In this document: in pieces, positions 21,848 through 29,843 of the stretch
Layout of the letters: every line of letters starts with the position of its first letter
Numbering within the stretch: the first letter of the stretch is position 1
Program-made: the position numbers and the translations under genes
The notes under the pieces: model-generated
The model's input: only the letters and a program-made list of their open reading frames with translations
What the model was told of the DNA's origin: nothing
Databases searched by the model: none
Virus record (IMG/VR): IMGVR_UViG_3300027810_000042
Span: 1 to 29,995 of that record
DNA length: 29,995 nt
Strand: one strand, 5' to 3'
Origin: a virus

Positions 21848-23935
21848 TTATTTGTTAAATCTTTTCTTGAATGCATCTGCCATTTCTGGAGTAACATCAT
21901 ATCCTAATGTTGATTTAGGCTCTTCAGTTTTTGATTCTGTAACCATTGCAACTTTTTCCATTTCAACTTTAGTATCTCTTAAGTCTCTAGTTTGCCAGAA
22001 ATTAGCAACTTGATACTCAGTATTTAGTGTATGATATTTAGCTTGTGCAATAATTTGATTTTGTTTAGCTTCAGATAAGTTAGTCCATGCTGCTGAATAT
22101 TCTGTAGGCATAAGAGCAATGAATGCTGGTTGTACACCTGCGCTTTCAACAATAAGTTGAGAGTTGTTCATTAATTTTACGATTTCAGATTCTGTCATAA
22201 ATCCTCTTTTAGAAACAGTGTTTCTAACTTCTGATTTTACAGATTCAGATAATGTATTATACTTTTCTCTTGTAGTTGAAGATACAACTCTAAAGAAAGA
22301 TGGTGATTCATTTTCTTTTTTAGTTGCGTTTTCAACCAATGTGTTTAATTTAGAAGAAATTTCATTCTTATAAGCTTCTAATGGATCTAATGCTCCATCT
22401 TCGCCTTCAGCTTCTTCTTCACCTTCACCAGCTTCAGCTGCGTCAGTTTCTGATTCAATATCTGAATCCGATTTAACTGCGTCAGATTCTAAATCTTCTG
22501 CATCTTCTCCAGCGTTTTCACCATCTTTAGCTACTGCGCCTTCTTCTGAATTATCTCCAGCTTCAACTTCTTCACCTTCGATTTCTTCAACTTCTTTACC
22601 AGCGTTTTCACCATCTTTGGCTACTGCACCTTCTTCTGAATTATCACCGATGTTTTCAATTTCTTCAGTTTCGTCAGCTTCGTCAGCATCTTTCGCAGGA
22701 TCTTCAGCTTCTTCAACTTCTTCGTTGTCTTCTCCAGCTTCTTTTGCTACTTCTTCACCTTCAACGTTATCAGCTGCTTCGATTTCTTCTTCTTCAGCTT
22801 CTTCAGATTCAACATTAACTGCAACCTCTTCAACTGTTTCGTTTAAAGATTCAGCAATGTATTCTGCGTATTCAGAAACTGATTGTAAGTTTTCTTTTAA
22901 GTATTCAACATATTCTAATAAAGTAGTATGTGATGTAGTACCTTCATTATGTGATTCTGCTAAATAGTTAGCGAAATCTTTAACTTTAGTAACTGCTTCA
23001 GCAACATGCTCTGTATAAGAAATGTTTTGATCTAATTTTTCAGCAACCGATTCTGAGTAAGAAATACCCTGATCAGCTTTTTCAGCAACATGTTCTGTAT
23101 ACTGTATAGACTCATCTAATTTTTCAGCAACATAACCAACATACTCTGTTAAGTTATTAACTGTTTCAACAACAGTGTTATTGTGTGCTTTTAGGTTTTC
23201 TAAAGTTGTGTCTTCTGTAAGCTCTGTGTTTTTGGCTTCAACCGACTCTTTTAACGTCTTGATCTCATTGGCTAAATACTCAGAGTATTTATTGAAATCC
23301 TCAGACTTTACAAATTCTGCCATGTTTTTATTTTCTTTTATTTGTGTGTTTGGATTAATATTTTCTTTTGAAACTTCTTCTTTTGAATTAAGCTCATATA
23401 TAGATAAAAGACCGTCGTTATCAAAACCATAAGATTCGTTAACTCTCTTTAACTCAGCATTCTCAAATCCTGGATCAGCTACTAGATCATATGTAAATAA
23501 TTGTTTGATCTTTACTTGTCCATTAGATTCAACTGCACCTGCAGCTCTAGAAGAAATTTGTAAAGGAACACCTGCGTCTACTAAAGCCTTAGCTTGTCTA
23601 CCTGCGTCTGTATCTAATAATTTAATACGTCCTCTTACTTGTTTACTTTCTTTATCATACGTTAACTCTTCAATAACATGTGATACATTTTTCAAAGAAA
23701 TATCGAACTGAGCGGGGTGATCTAATTCACCTAATAATTTGCTAGCACTAATTTTAGCTTGTAATGCTTCAATTTGTGGAACATATTCTGACTCCGTATA
23801 GATACGGTTGTTTTTGTTTTTTTGATCTATTTGACCAAAAATACCTTCAAGAATATAGTCCTTGTTCTCTGAAGTAGTAACACTTAGAGCAGATGACGAC
23901 ATCTCGACGATTAATAAATCGTTAATGTTATTCAT
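21848..23935 (-). CDS. 21: Prohead protease fused to scaffold-like domain
   Basis: This 695-aa ORF combines two functions. Residues 1-about 190 are a T4 gp21-type prohead serine protease: ILEGIFGQIDQKNKNNRIY, GELDHP (catalytic H73), LQISSRAAGAV (catalytic Ser at 128 or 129) and LFTYDLVADPGFENAEL. The His-Ser spacing of about 55 equals that of T4 gp21, and T4 gp21 is 212 aa. From M205 the rest is scaffold-like: coiled-coil heptads, three 14-15-residue repeats near 270-320 (..SYTEHVAEKLDQ), an extremely acidic stretch (about 385-555) with a duplicated GDNSEEGAVAKDGENAG, then a helical C-terminal domain. T4 encodes these as separate genes 21 and 22. An internal ATG at 23323 lies behind a typical A-rich leader and could yield a separate 491-aa scaffold. 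Confidence 0.88.
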   Translation of the reverse strand: MNNINDLLIVEMSSSALSVTTSENKDYILEGIFGQIDQKNKNNRIYTESEYVPQIEALQAKISASKLLGELDHPAQFDISLKNVSHVIEELTYDKESKQVRGRIKLLDTDAGRQAKALVDAGVPLQISSRAAGAVESNGQVKIKQLFTYDLVADPGFENAELKRVNESYGFDNDGLLSIYELNSKEEVSKENINPNTQIKENKNMAEFVKSEDFNKYSEYLANEIKTLKESVEAKNTELTEDTTLENLKAHNNTVVETVNNLTEYVGYVAEKLDESIQYTEHVAEKADQGISYSESVAEKLDQNISYTEHVAEAVTKVKDFANYLAESHNEGTTSHTTLLEYVEYLKENLQSVSEYAEYIAESLNETVEEVAVNVESEEAEEEEIEAADNVEGEEVAKEAGEDNEEVEEAEDPAKDADEADETEEIENIGDNSEEGAVAKDGENAGKEVEEIEGEEVEAGDNSEEGAVAKDGENAGEDAEDLESDAVKSDSDIESETDAAEAGEGEEEAEGEDGALDPLEAYKNEISSKLNTLVENATKKENESPSFFRVVSSTTREKYNTLSESVKSEVRNTVSKRGFMTESEIVKLMNNSQLIVESAGVQPAFIALMPTEYSAAWTNLSEAKQNQIIAQAKYHTLNTEYQVANFWQTRDLRDTKVEMEKVAMVTESKTEEPKSTLGYDVTPEMADAFKKRFNK
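23321..23323 (-). promoter_or_regulatory. 22: Probable internal translation start for a separate scaffold protein
   Basis: ATG at 23323 (M205 of the fusion) begins MAEFVKSEDFNKYSEYLANE. The preceding bases, ending in AAAAGAAAATAAAAAC, match the A-rich leaders that precede real starts in this window and encode the odd stretch NPNTQIKENKN. The 491-aa product would be the gp22-type scaffold, as Nu3 is made from inside lambda C. Confidence 0.55.
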
Positions 23936-23956
23936 AATTTTTTATTTTTCTATTTT

Positions 23957-23967
23957 TAATATATATC
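23957..23967 (-). promoter_or_regulatory. Late-promoter-like box before the protease-scaffold gene
   Basis: GATATATATTA, a slightly divergent copy, 21 bases before the ATG at 23935. Confidence 0.45.
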
Positions 23968-23991
23968 ATACTTTATTATTGAAATATCTTA

Positions 23992-24330
23992 TTACATTCC
24001 AGCAAGTGGATCATCACTGTCTTCTTCACCTTCACCCTCTTCTTCTTCAGCTTCCTTTTCAGCTTCTAAATCTTCAGTTTTCTTATCATTGTAGATTTTC
24101 ACTAATTGGTCTATTTCACCTTCTCCGAATGCAGATTCACCATAAGTCTCATAGAAATATTGACTAAATTCGTCATCTGTCATAGATGCTGTAATAGCTC
24201 CTAATATTTCAGCTGCTCTAATAGTAGGACCTGAATCTAGTGTGATATCATCGATGATTACTTTAGAATCTTCTCCGGCTCTTAGTGCGTCTTCTGTGAT
24301 GAAGTCTTCAAATGTTTTAATAATTTTCAT
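23992..24330 (-). CDS. Small acidic prohead core protein (gp67/gp68 position)
   Basis: This 112-aa protein lies between portal gp20 and protease gp21, where T4 has core genes 67 and 68. The N-terminus MKIIKTFEDFITEDAL is amphipathic and resembles that of the Gly-Ser protein after gp23. The centre has AAEILGAITASMTDDEFSQYFYETYGE. The last 30 residues are almost all Glu/Asp/Gly and end DDPLAGM, echoing the portal C-terminus (AEDPFAM). A role in the prohead core is inferred from place and charge, not from clear sequence identity. A GATATATAAA box ends two bases before the ATG, which is odd for a promoter serving this start. Confidence 0.6.
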   Translation of the reverse strand: MKIIKTFEDFITEDALRAGEDSKVIIDDITLDSGPTIRAAEILGAITASMTDDEFSQYFYETYGESAFGEGEIDQLVKIYNDKKTEDLEAEKEAEEEEGEGEEDSDDPLAGM

Positions 24331-24332
24331 AA

Positions 24333-24342
24333 TTTATATATC
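24333..24342 (-). promoter_or_regulatory. Late-promoter-like box abutting the core protein start
   Basis: GATATATAAA is followed by TT and the ATG at 24330. If it worked like the T4 late box, transcription would begin at or past the start codon, so it either gives a leaderless mRNA, serves genes further down, or is not a promoter. Confidence 0.4.
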
Positions 24343-24358
24343 TTTTTTAATCAATACT

Positions 24359-25951
24359 TTACATTGCGAATGGATCTTCAGCTTCTGGTTCTTCTGCTGT
24401 TGCTTTCTTCAATTTAGATTTAGCAGCTTCGTTACCTCTGATTTCATCATCACTTAATTTAAGATATTTCTTAACTAAGTATTCTTGATCGAAGTAATAT
24501 TCTTCTTCCATTGTTTCTTGGTTGGTTGTCATCAAACTGTCTCTCATTGTACCAATGAAGTCTAATCTTTTCTCCATTAATTCCATATCTTTTAATTCTG
24601 AGAATACATTCTCTTCGTTAAATCTTAATGCAACTTGAGATTTAAATTGTGGATCGTTTGTAAATTCAGGATATTTAAGACACATTTGAATAAACAAAGG
24701 CTTAGATAATATTTCCATGAATATTGATCTTAGACGTTTGATAAATTTACCAAATTTGATCTCGTCTCTAATCATACCATCTGCTGCCATGTTAAAATCT
24801 CCACCACCATCTTCATATAAGAATCTAGAGTAAGGAATTTTAGAAACGTGTTTTAATTTATCTGAGAAGTATTTAAGTGCTTCAGTATCTGAAAGATCTG
24901 GTCCCTCACTATTAAGTGTTTCAATTTCTGGTGATTCACCATCTTTAGAAGGTAGCCAATACTCTTTACTAAATTGTAACATTGGTTTACCATCTGTTGC
25001 TAGTGTACCTGATTCCCAATCAAAATCAACTGATTCTTTATAAGAATTCATTAACTGAGAAAGAGATTGTTTTGCTCTAGTCTTAGATTTACCACCGACA
25101 GGTATTACAAACTTCATTCTAAAAGAAGCATTAGTAACTGCCCAAATAACTCTCGTATGTTCCATAATTCTTAACAAGTTAAATGCTCTTGTTAATCTCT
25201 CAATATATGAAACTCTAGATGCTGTAGTTATAGATGAATATGAAATATACACAATTTGTGAATCATATAACTTTCTCTCTTTAACTGGATCATCTTTATA
25301 TTGTACCCATACTTTCTTACCATCATCGTGGTTGTAACCTGGTATAAGTGTGATAGGATCTAATTCTTTAAAACCTATAATTTCTTTTTGGTCGGGGGAA
25401 TAAATAATTTCAAATGCAAGATAACCATCAATTAAGAATTTTCTAAAGAAGTACCATGCTGATTGATCAGAGTTAAAACCAAAGTAGTGATATATTTGTC
25501 TAAAATATTTGTTAAGGTCCTTATCAACATCATCTGATATATCAATACCTAAAATCTCTGGATAACAAAAGAAGTTTTTCTCATCATATACAATAGTTTC
25601 ATCACAAAGAATATCTAAAATATCTTCTACTTCATCATTTAATGAGAACTTTCTAAGTTCATCTCGTTTACCTTCATATGATTGATCGAAAAACGGAATG
25701 TTTGATCTCATATTGGTATCTGTCATTGACATCGCAGCAAATGCTCCGTATATGTCATCACTGTCAACACCAAATGGATTCATCTGACCAAAGCCAATTT
25801 CTGCTTCCATTGGGCCAATTGCTTGAGACTGTCTTAAGACTAAATCATCATAGCGCATACCGAACGAGGATAAAGACTTTAATGCATTTGAAATGCTAAA
25901 AGGCTTTGATCCATTACTCAATGGTCCGTTTCTATCGTTAAATCCTGCCAT
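24359..25951 (-). CDS. 20: Portal vertex protein
   Basis: At 530 aa (T4 gp20: 524 aa) this forms the dodecameric portal through which gp17 pumps DNA and to which the neck binds. Family features include SLNDEVEDILDILCDETIVYD near residue 105, FFRKFLIDGYLAFEIIY, IGFKELDPITLIPGY, SYIERLTRAFNLLRIMEHTRVIW, the SQLMNSYKESVDFDWESGTL segment, and KIPYSRFLYEDGG followed by EIKFGKFIKRLRSIFMEILSKPLF. The C-terminus is acidic (AEEPEAEDPFAM). It leads the head module with its own GATATATAAA box 22 bases before the ATG, and the box overlaps the stop of the upstream gene. Confidence 0.94.
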   Translation of the reverse strand: MAGFNDRNGPLSNGSKPFSISNALKSLSSFGMRYDDLVLRQSQAIGPMEAEIGFGQMNPFGVDSDDIYGAFAAMSMTDTNMRSNIPFFDQSYEGKRDELRKFSLNDEVEDILDILCDETIVYDEKNFFCYPEILGIDISDDVDKDLNKYFRQIYHYFGFNSDQSAWYFFRKFLIDGYLAFEIIYSPDQKEIIGFKELDPITLIPGYNHDDGKKVWVQYKDDPVKERKLYDSQIVYISYSSITTASRVSYIERLTRAFNLLRIMEHTRVIWAVTNASFRMKFVIPVGGKSKTRAKQSLSQLMNSYKESVDFDWESGTLATDGKPMLQFSKEYWLPSKDGESPEIETLNSEGPDLSDTEALKYFSDKLKHVSKIPYSRFLYEDGGGDFNMAADGMIRDEIKFGKFIKRLRSIFMEILSKPLFIQMCLKYPEFTNDPQFKSQVALRFNEENVFSELKDMELMEKRLDFIGTMRDSLMTTNQETMEEEYYFDQEYLVKKYLKLSDDEIRGNEAAKSKLKKATAEEPEAEDPFAM

Positions 25952-25973
25952 ATTACTATATTATTATGTTCTG

Positions 25974-25983
25974 TTTATATATC
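25974..25983 (-). promoter_or_regulatory. Late-promoter-like box before portal gene
   Basis: GATATATAAA overlaps the last codons of the gp2-like gene and lies 22 bases before the portal ATG. Confidence 0.6.
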
Positions 25984-26601
25984 TTTTCTTTTTGAACGCG
26001 TTTTTAGATGCTCTCTAAATTGCTTCTTTACCTCGTTTATGCCAACACCGTTTAAGTCCTGGAAATCACAAAGTGCTATTTTTGCCCAACTTTCATAAGA
26101 AACCACTTTTTGATTTTTTTTTAGTTGAGGTATGTATTGTCTAATTGCATAGTCAAATCCATATTGTCTTAAAAATTTTACAGCGTCTTTGTATATCAAA
26201 TTAATTTGACCTTGTGTAATTGCATTATTCTCTTTAGCTCTACCAGCGTTTGATTTGATTTGTCCTTTCATACGATCATAAATCATATCTAGTAAGTCCT
26301 CTTTAACTTGTACTGGTAATAGATTAAGATTAATACCAACATCTGTCCCGCTGTCATGTGGATCTAGTGCTAATACCACTGGATTCATATCCCACCATTC
26401 TAATGTTTTTATATGTTTAGGTTTTTCATATCTGAAAACATGTATCATACCCACTTTGAATGGTTTACTATGATTAGCAACTGAGTTATCTTTAATAGAT
26501 TTAGACGCTTTGTCAAACCACTCTTCAGCAGTTTTTCTGGCTTTTATTTTACCACCAGCTTCTTTACTCAAATTATCTATATCTTTCTTTATTTGACCCA
26601 T
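25975..26601 (-). CDS. gp2-like (DNA end protector-type) head protein, tentative
   Basis: This 208-aa basic protein begins with a charged helix and AEEWFDKASKSI, followed by a core FKVGMIHVFRYEKPKHIKTL, EWWDMNPVVLALDPHDSGTDVGINLNLLP. Proteins of marine T4-like phages with the order W-F helix, F-Y-P-K, L..YD..P, then GxNxxYLP are often labelled DNA end protector (T4 gp2); the order here is the same. In T4, genes 2 and 4 are neighbours, and here the gp4-like gene overlaps it by one base (TAATG). gp2 protects packaged DNA ends and is injected with DNA. The match is by pattern only; an unknown virion protein is the alternative. Confidence 0.45.
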   Translation of the reverse strand: MGQIKKDIDNLSKEAGGKIKARKTAEEWFDKASKSIKDNSVANHSKPFKVGMIHVFRYEKPKHIKTLEWWDMNPVVLALDPHDSGTDVGINLNLLPVQVKEDLLDMIYDRMKGQIKSNAGRAKENNAITQGQINLIYKDAVKFLRQYGFDYAIRQYIPQLKKNQKVVSYESWAKIALCDFQDLNGVGINEVKKQFREHLKTRSKRKDI

Positions 26602-27074
26602 TACTTAAGAGATTTTTCTGTTAAAACAATAAACCTCCAACCTCTGTTTTCCGCCCATGCCTTAGCATATTTATATTTATCTCTATTTTTTATATACTGC
26701 TCTGCAAGAAATTTATATGATTTAAGTGCCTTTTGACTATTCTTAGTTGGTGGTTTTGGTTTTGTTATTTGTGCTTCTGGTTTAATCTCAACCAAAAACT
26801 CTTCTTCACCTTCTAATCCTCTAGTTTTCATATAAAAATCAGGATAGTATTTGTGTTCTCTTTTATCAAATGACCACATATACTTTATTTCAACAGGTTC
26901 GCTAGACCATTTAATCACGTCATCTCTGTTATCACACATGATGCAGAACTTTCTCTCCCACGAGGAACGATAAATGATCGGTGTTGGACCGATATACTTA
27001 TCTGGATTTATTGGGTTATAATAGCCTTGTATGAATCCTGAGTTGCCACTTGGTTTTAAGTTCTTTATTGACAT
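26601..27074 (-). CDS. 4: Head completion protein, gp4-like nuclease fold
   Basis: This 157-aa protein matches the T4 gp4 (gp50/4) head completion family (T4: about 150 aa). Characteristic are the N-terminal GFIQGYYNPINPDKYIGPTP, IIYRSSWERKFCIMCDNRDDVIKWSSEPVEIKY, then a PDF...EIKPE motif of the PD-(D/E)xK/TnsA-type nuclease fold (Asp of PDF and Glu, Lys of EIKP as likely active-site residues), and the C-terminal WAENRGWRFIVLTEKSL. The protein is needed to finish filled heads so tails can join. It lies one base after the gp55-like gene and overlaps the next gene, forming a compact three-gene operon. Confidence 0.88.
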   Translation of the reverse strand: MSIKNLKPSGNSGFIQGYYNPINPDKYIGPTPIIYRSSWERKFCIMCDNRDDVIKWSSEPVEIKYMWSFDKREHKYYPDFYMKTRGLEGEEEFLVEIKPEAQITKPKPPTKNSQKALKSYKFLAEQYIKNRDKYKYAKAWAENRGWRFIVLTEKSLK

Positions 27075-27452
27075 CTATATGTTAAACATTCCACCGTTTT
27101 CACCATCACTTCCAGTTGAAATGCGATCAATTGATAGAGTTCCTTTGTATTTTTGTGGGTGAATTTTATTCCATCCCTTGGCGTAACCTCTCTTTGCAAT
27201 CTCTGTAAAATATGCAAATGCGTTTGGGTATTTAGGATTAAAGTTTCTCCAATATTTTAAAAGATCTAATAATGCAAACTGTAAACAATCGTCTCGATCA
27301 TCACTATTAACGTAGTTCAATTTATTGATAGTTCTTTCTGCTAAAAGCACCAACATCTTCTCAGCAGTAGGTGTTAATTTATCTAGTTCCTTTGATTTTA
27401 CAAGTTCGTTGTAAAGGTCTTTGTTATTTAAGTAGTTCTTCTTTTTTGCCAT
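27075..27452 (-). CDS. 55: Late-transcription sigma factor, gp55-like
   Basis: This 125-aa protein resembles T4 gp55 (185 aa), the small sigma-family factor that directs host RNA polymerase to late promoters. The region-2-like core runs AERTINKLNYVNSDDRDDCLQFALLDLLKYWRNFNPKYPNAFAYFTEIAKRGYAKGWNK, matching the gp55 pattern of NY..RDDm..DGi..CL..i.NFdp....pFAYFT.I...A. In T4, the gp55 C-terminus touches the sliding clamp through a short hydrophobic tail; here the end is GGMFNI, a plausible minimal version (inference). It leads the gp55-gp4-gp2-like operon after a terminator, with no GATATATAA box of its own, as expected for a factor made before the late genes. Confidence 0.75.
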   Translation of the reverse strand: MAKKKNYLNNKDLYNELVKSKELDKLTPTAEKMLVLLAERTINKLNYVNSDDRDDCLQFALLDLLKYWRNFNPKYPNAFAYFTEIAKRGYAKGWNKIHPQKYKGTLSIDRISTGSDGENGGMFNI

Positions 27453-27478
27453 TGTTATAATGTATTTAACCTTATACT

Positions 27479-27509
27479 AAAAAAAGCCCAACTGTTTCCA
27501 ATTGGGCTT
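27479..27509 (-). terminator. Rho-independent terminator between the 394-aa gene and gp55
   Basis: On the minus strand AAGCCCAATTG, a GAAA loop and CAGTTGGGCTT form an 11-bp stem with one U-G pair, then a run of T. It lies 24 bases past the stop of the 394-aa gene and isolates the gp55 operon. Confidence 0.9.
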
Positions 27510-27532
27510 CAATTTAAATTTTAAATAGAATG

Positions 27533-28717
27533 TTAAATAGAATCTACAGAAGAAATCTGTAGTTTATTCTTTTCTACTCTCATTGGATTGTCATCAATAA
27601 ATACCGTTAGTATATCTGATTTTCCCTGACCTGTCCATTCTAATGCATCAACCTTAACTTTGGTGCCTTTAGGTAAATCTTCTGCATCGACTATAGTTTC
27701 TGCATCAACATAACCATCTTCTTTAGTTAATAAATCTTCATTTTGGATACCTGTTAATTCTTCAGATATTCTAGCTATTTCAGAAGTCAATAATTGATCT
27801 GCTGCTTTGATATCTGGTAAGTTTCTATTAGCTTCTGATAATCTACCCTTTTGATCTTTTAAGAATGCAATCATTTCATGCATTAATTGGATTTTAGAGT
27901 TTTTAGCAGCTCTTCTTTCTTTATAAGATTCTAAAATATCTTCAACCATTGGTGTGATATCTGTTCCTGTATTTTCAGCAACATACTCAATTGCGGCGTC
28001 TGCTAATAATTTAGTGAATTTTTCAATTTTAGTAGCTTCGTTAATTCTATAAACAAACATATTGTTATCAGCTCTCATTGCCAATACAGTAACATCTCCG
28101 TCTTTAGATTCTGAAATAAATTCTAAAGCATTGTAGTGTTTAAAGTTTTTAGAAGCAAATTCAAATAAATTAATCATTCCTTTATCTTCATATCTAATAT
28201 AAGCTGCAGCTAACATAGATTCTGATAATGCTATTGATGGTGAAAATGCTAATTCAATATTACCCGCATAGTATTTGTTCTCAGATACATTATATGATAG
28301 TGCAACAACTATTGATTTTGTAAGTAAATTTAATTTGGTAGATTCTAAAACTGCTAGTTCTTTTTCTACTTCATTCACTGCGCTAGTTTTACCTGCAACC
28401 GTATATGATTTAATATTTTCGTTTAAGAATTCAATCTTTTTGTTTAAATCAACTAATGTTTCAAAGTTCGTTATTGCAGATTCATTAACCTTAGAAATAG
28501 ATTTCTTATTGTTATAATCATAATAAAATGAAACACCTTCGTTAGTGATATTAAACGTTTCGTTTGCATTAACCAATGATTTAAAATCTTCTGAAATATC
28601 AGAGATTATTTCTATATGACTTCCTGTCATTCTGAAATTTTGTCCACTTGCATGAAATACAAATCCATTACCAGACTCGATAACGGGTGAAATAATTCCT
28701 TTGTTTAATTTTGCCAT
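27533..28717 (-). CDS. Unknown protein (394 aa), probably virion-associated
   Basis: Not recognised. The N-terminal part (MAKLNKGIISPVIESGNGFVFHASGQNFRMTGSHIEIISDI) looks beta-rich. Residues about 85-135 and 255-325 are charged helices likely to form coiled coils, with an alpha/beta stretch between. The C-terminus (DAEDLPKGTKVKVDALEWTGQGKSDILTVFIDDNPMRVEKNKLQIS) looks like a small SH3-like beta barrel. It stands between the gp15-like gene and gp55 with a GATATATATAA box 17 bases before the ATG and a strong terminator behind, so it is a late, separately controlled unit. Late control and place argue for a virion or assembly protein; no enzymatic motif is evident. Confidence 0.6.
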   Translation of the reverse strand: MAKLNKGIISPVIESGNGFVFHASGQNFRMTGSHIEIISDISEDFKSLVNANETFNITNEGVSFYYDYNNKKSISKVNESAITNFETLVDLNKKIEFLNENIKSYTVAGKTSAVNEVEKELAVLESTKLNLLTKSIVVALSYNVSENKYYAGNIELAFSPSIALSESMLAAAYIRYEDKGMINLFEFASKNFKHYNALEFISESKDGDVTVLAMRADNNMFVYRINEATKIEKFTKLLADAAIEYVAENTGTDITPMVEDILESYKERRAAKNSKIQLMHEMIAFLKDQKGRLSEANRNLPDIKAADQLLTSEIARISEELTGIQNEDLLTKEDGYVDAETIVDAEDLPKGTKVKVDALEWTGQGKSDILTVFIDDNPMRVEKNKLQISSVDSI

Positions 28718-28734
28718 TTGTGTTTTTTAATTTT

Positions 28735-28745
28735 TTATATATATC
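28735..28745 (-). promoter_or_regulatory. Late-promoter-like box before the 394-aa gene
   Basis: GATATATATAA, 17 bases before the ATG at 28717 and six bases after the stop of the gp15-like gene. Confidence 0.5.
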
Positions 28746-28751
28746 TTTCGT

Positions 28752-29831
28752 TTATTCATTGAATGGGAGATCAGTAGATGATATGTCATTTACATCACCG
28801 AATAGCGGTTTATCCTTATCTGGTGTTCCTGTAGGCTGATCACTTGTTTGAGTAAATTTAAATATTCTATTAGAGTTCTTTCTTCTCTTAGAAGTTCTCA
28901 ATAATTGAGAATTGGTATTTAAAAGTTTTCCTAATCCATTTATATCACATGCTGCGTCAAACCCTGTTTTTATCCACGATTGTGAAGCTGCGTTCCATGT
29001 CCAAATATTACCGTCACGATCACAATATGTTAGTGGGCTAGGTATATCCCCATCATATATTTCAGATGGATTTAAAGTAACCAAATTAGGATCTCCATAA
29101 TTACCGGATATTCCACCAGAATAAACCGATCTAGTATATTTAGTGTAAATATCATCTTCGAAATCAAATGAAGGTATAAATGTATTAATCTCTAAGCTAA
29201 ATGTAATTTTATGATTTTCTTTATCATCAAATCCATATTCTATTGGACGTTCTTGTGAATAATCATCTGGCATCATATACTCAGAACTTATTCTGTACAT
29301 TCCATCTTCCATATGACCTGCATCGACATGAAAGAAGTTTGCCTTGTACATGTTCTTGATAATAGATTCTGTAACTTTAAACATGTCTAATTGACTAGAT
29401 AATAAAACTTCTATATCTACACCGATGACACATGGTATCATTTCAAATTCTGCAACATAACCTTCCATTAAACCTTCATTGTTCATCATGGTATAATTAC
29501 CTAGATTTCTCTTATTGACTAGTTTTCCAGGATCAACTGAAAATGAAGTTAAGTTGACAATACCCCTTGGTACTTTATCATAATTACCATTAGCGAATGC
29601 TCCGTCAGGATCACATCCTTCTCCGTTTACATTTGAAAATAAAAAGTTATCTTTGACAAAGTTTTCATCTCCTGCAACTGCATAGAAAAATGGCACGTCT
29701 ATAATAGCACGTTCGTCATTAGAGACTTGTCTCCAAAAACTAAGCTTACTATTTAAATCAGCTAGCAGGCCAATTATAATGTGCCTGATAACTGAATCGT
29801 CTTTATTGTACTTTAAATTATATGTTGCCAT
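28752..29831 (-). CDS. gp15-like tail completion/sheath stabilising protein, tentative
   Basis: The 359-aa protein starts MATYNLKYNKDDSVIRHIIIGLLADLNS, followed by WRQVSNDERAIIDVPFFYAVAGDENFVKDNFL. T4-like gp15 proteins begin the same way: a helix with I..LFN, a strand pair, a VP.xYA element and a helix with KF. gp15 (T4: 272 aa) caps the tail tube and sheath and joins the head. The middle (MIPCVIGVDIEVLLSSQLDMFKVTESIIKNMYK, then ITFSLEINTFIPSFDF) also fits tail-terminator-type folds. The C-terminal third is a longer polar extension with YCDRDGNIWTWNAASQSWIK, a small surface-type motif. The gene lies 12 bases after the preceding partial gene. Confidence 0.5.
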   Translation of the reverse strand: MATYNLKYNKDDSVIRHIIIGLLADLNSKLSFWRQVSNDERAIIDVPFFYAVAGDENFVKDNFLFSNVNGEGCDPDGAFANGNYDKVPRGIVNLTSFSVDPGKLVNKRNLGNYTMMNNEGLMEGYVAEFEMIPCVIGVDIEVLLSSQLDMFKVTESIIKNMYKANFFHVDAGHMEDGMYRISSEYMMPDDYSQERPIEYGFDDKENHKITFSLEINTFIPSFDFEDDIYTKYTRSVYSGGISGNYGDPNLVTLNPSEIYDGDIPSPLTYCDRDGNIWTWNAASQSWIKTGFDAACDINGLGKLLNTNSQLLRTSKRRKNSNRIFKFTQTSDQPTGTPDKDKPLFGDVNDISSTDLPFNE

Positions 29832-29843
29832 TTTTAGTTTTTA

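Noticed and set aside
22617-22967. Plus-strand Ser-rich frame opposite the scaffold
   Set aside because: It is antisense to the Glu/Ala-rich acidic scaffold stretch, which reads as Ser/Ala on the other strand.
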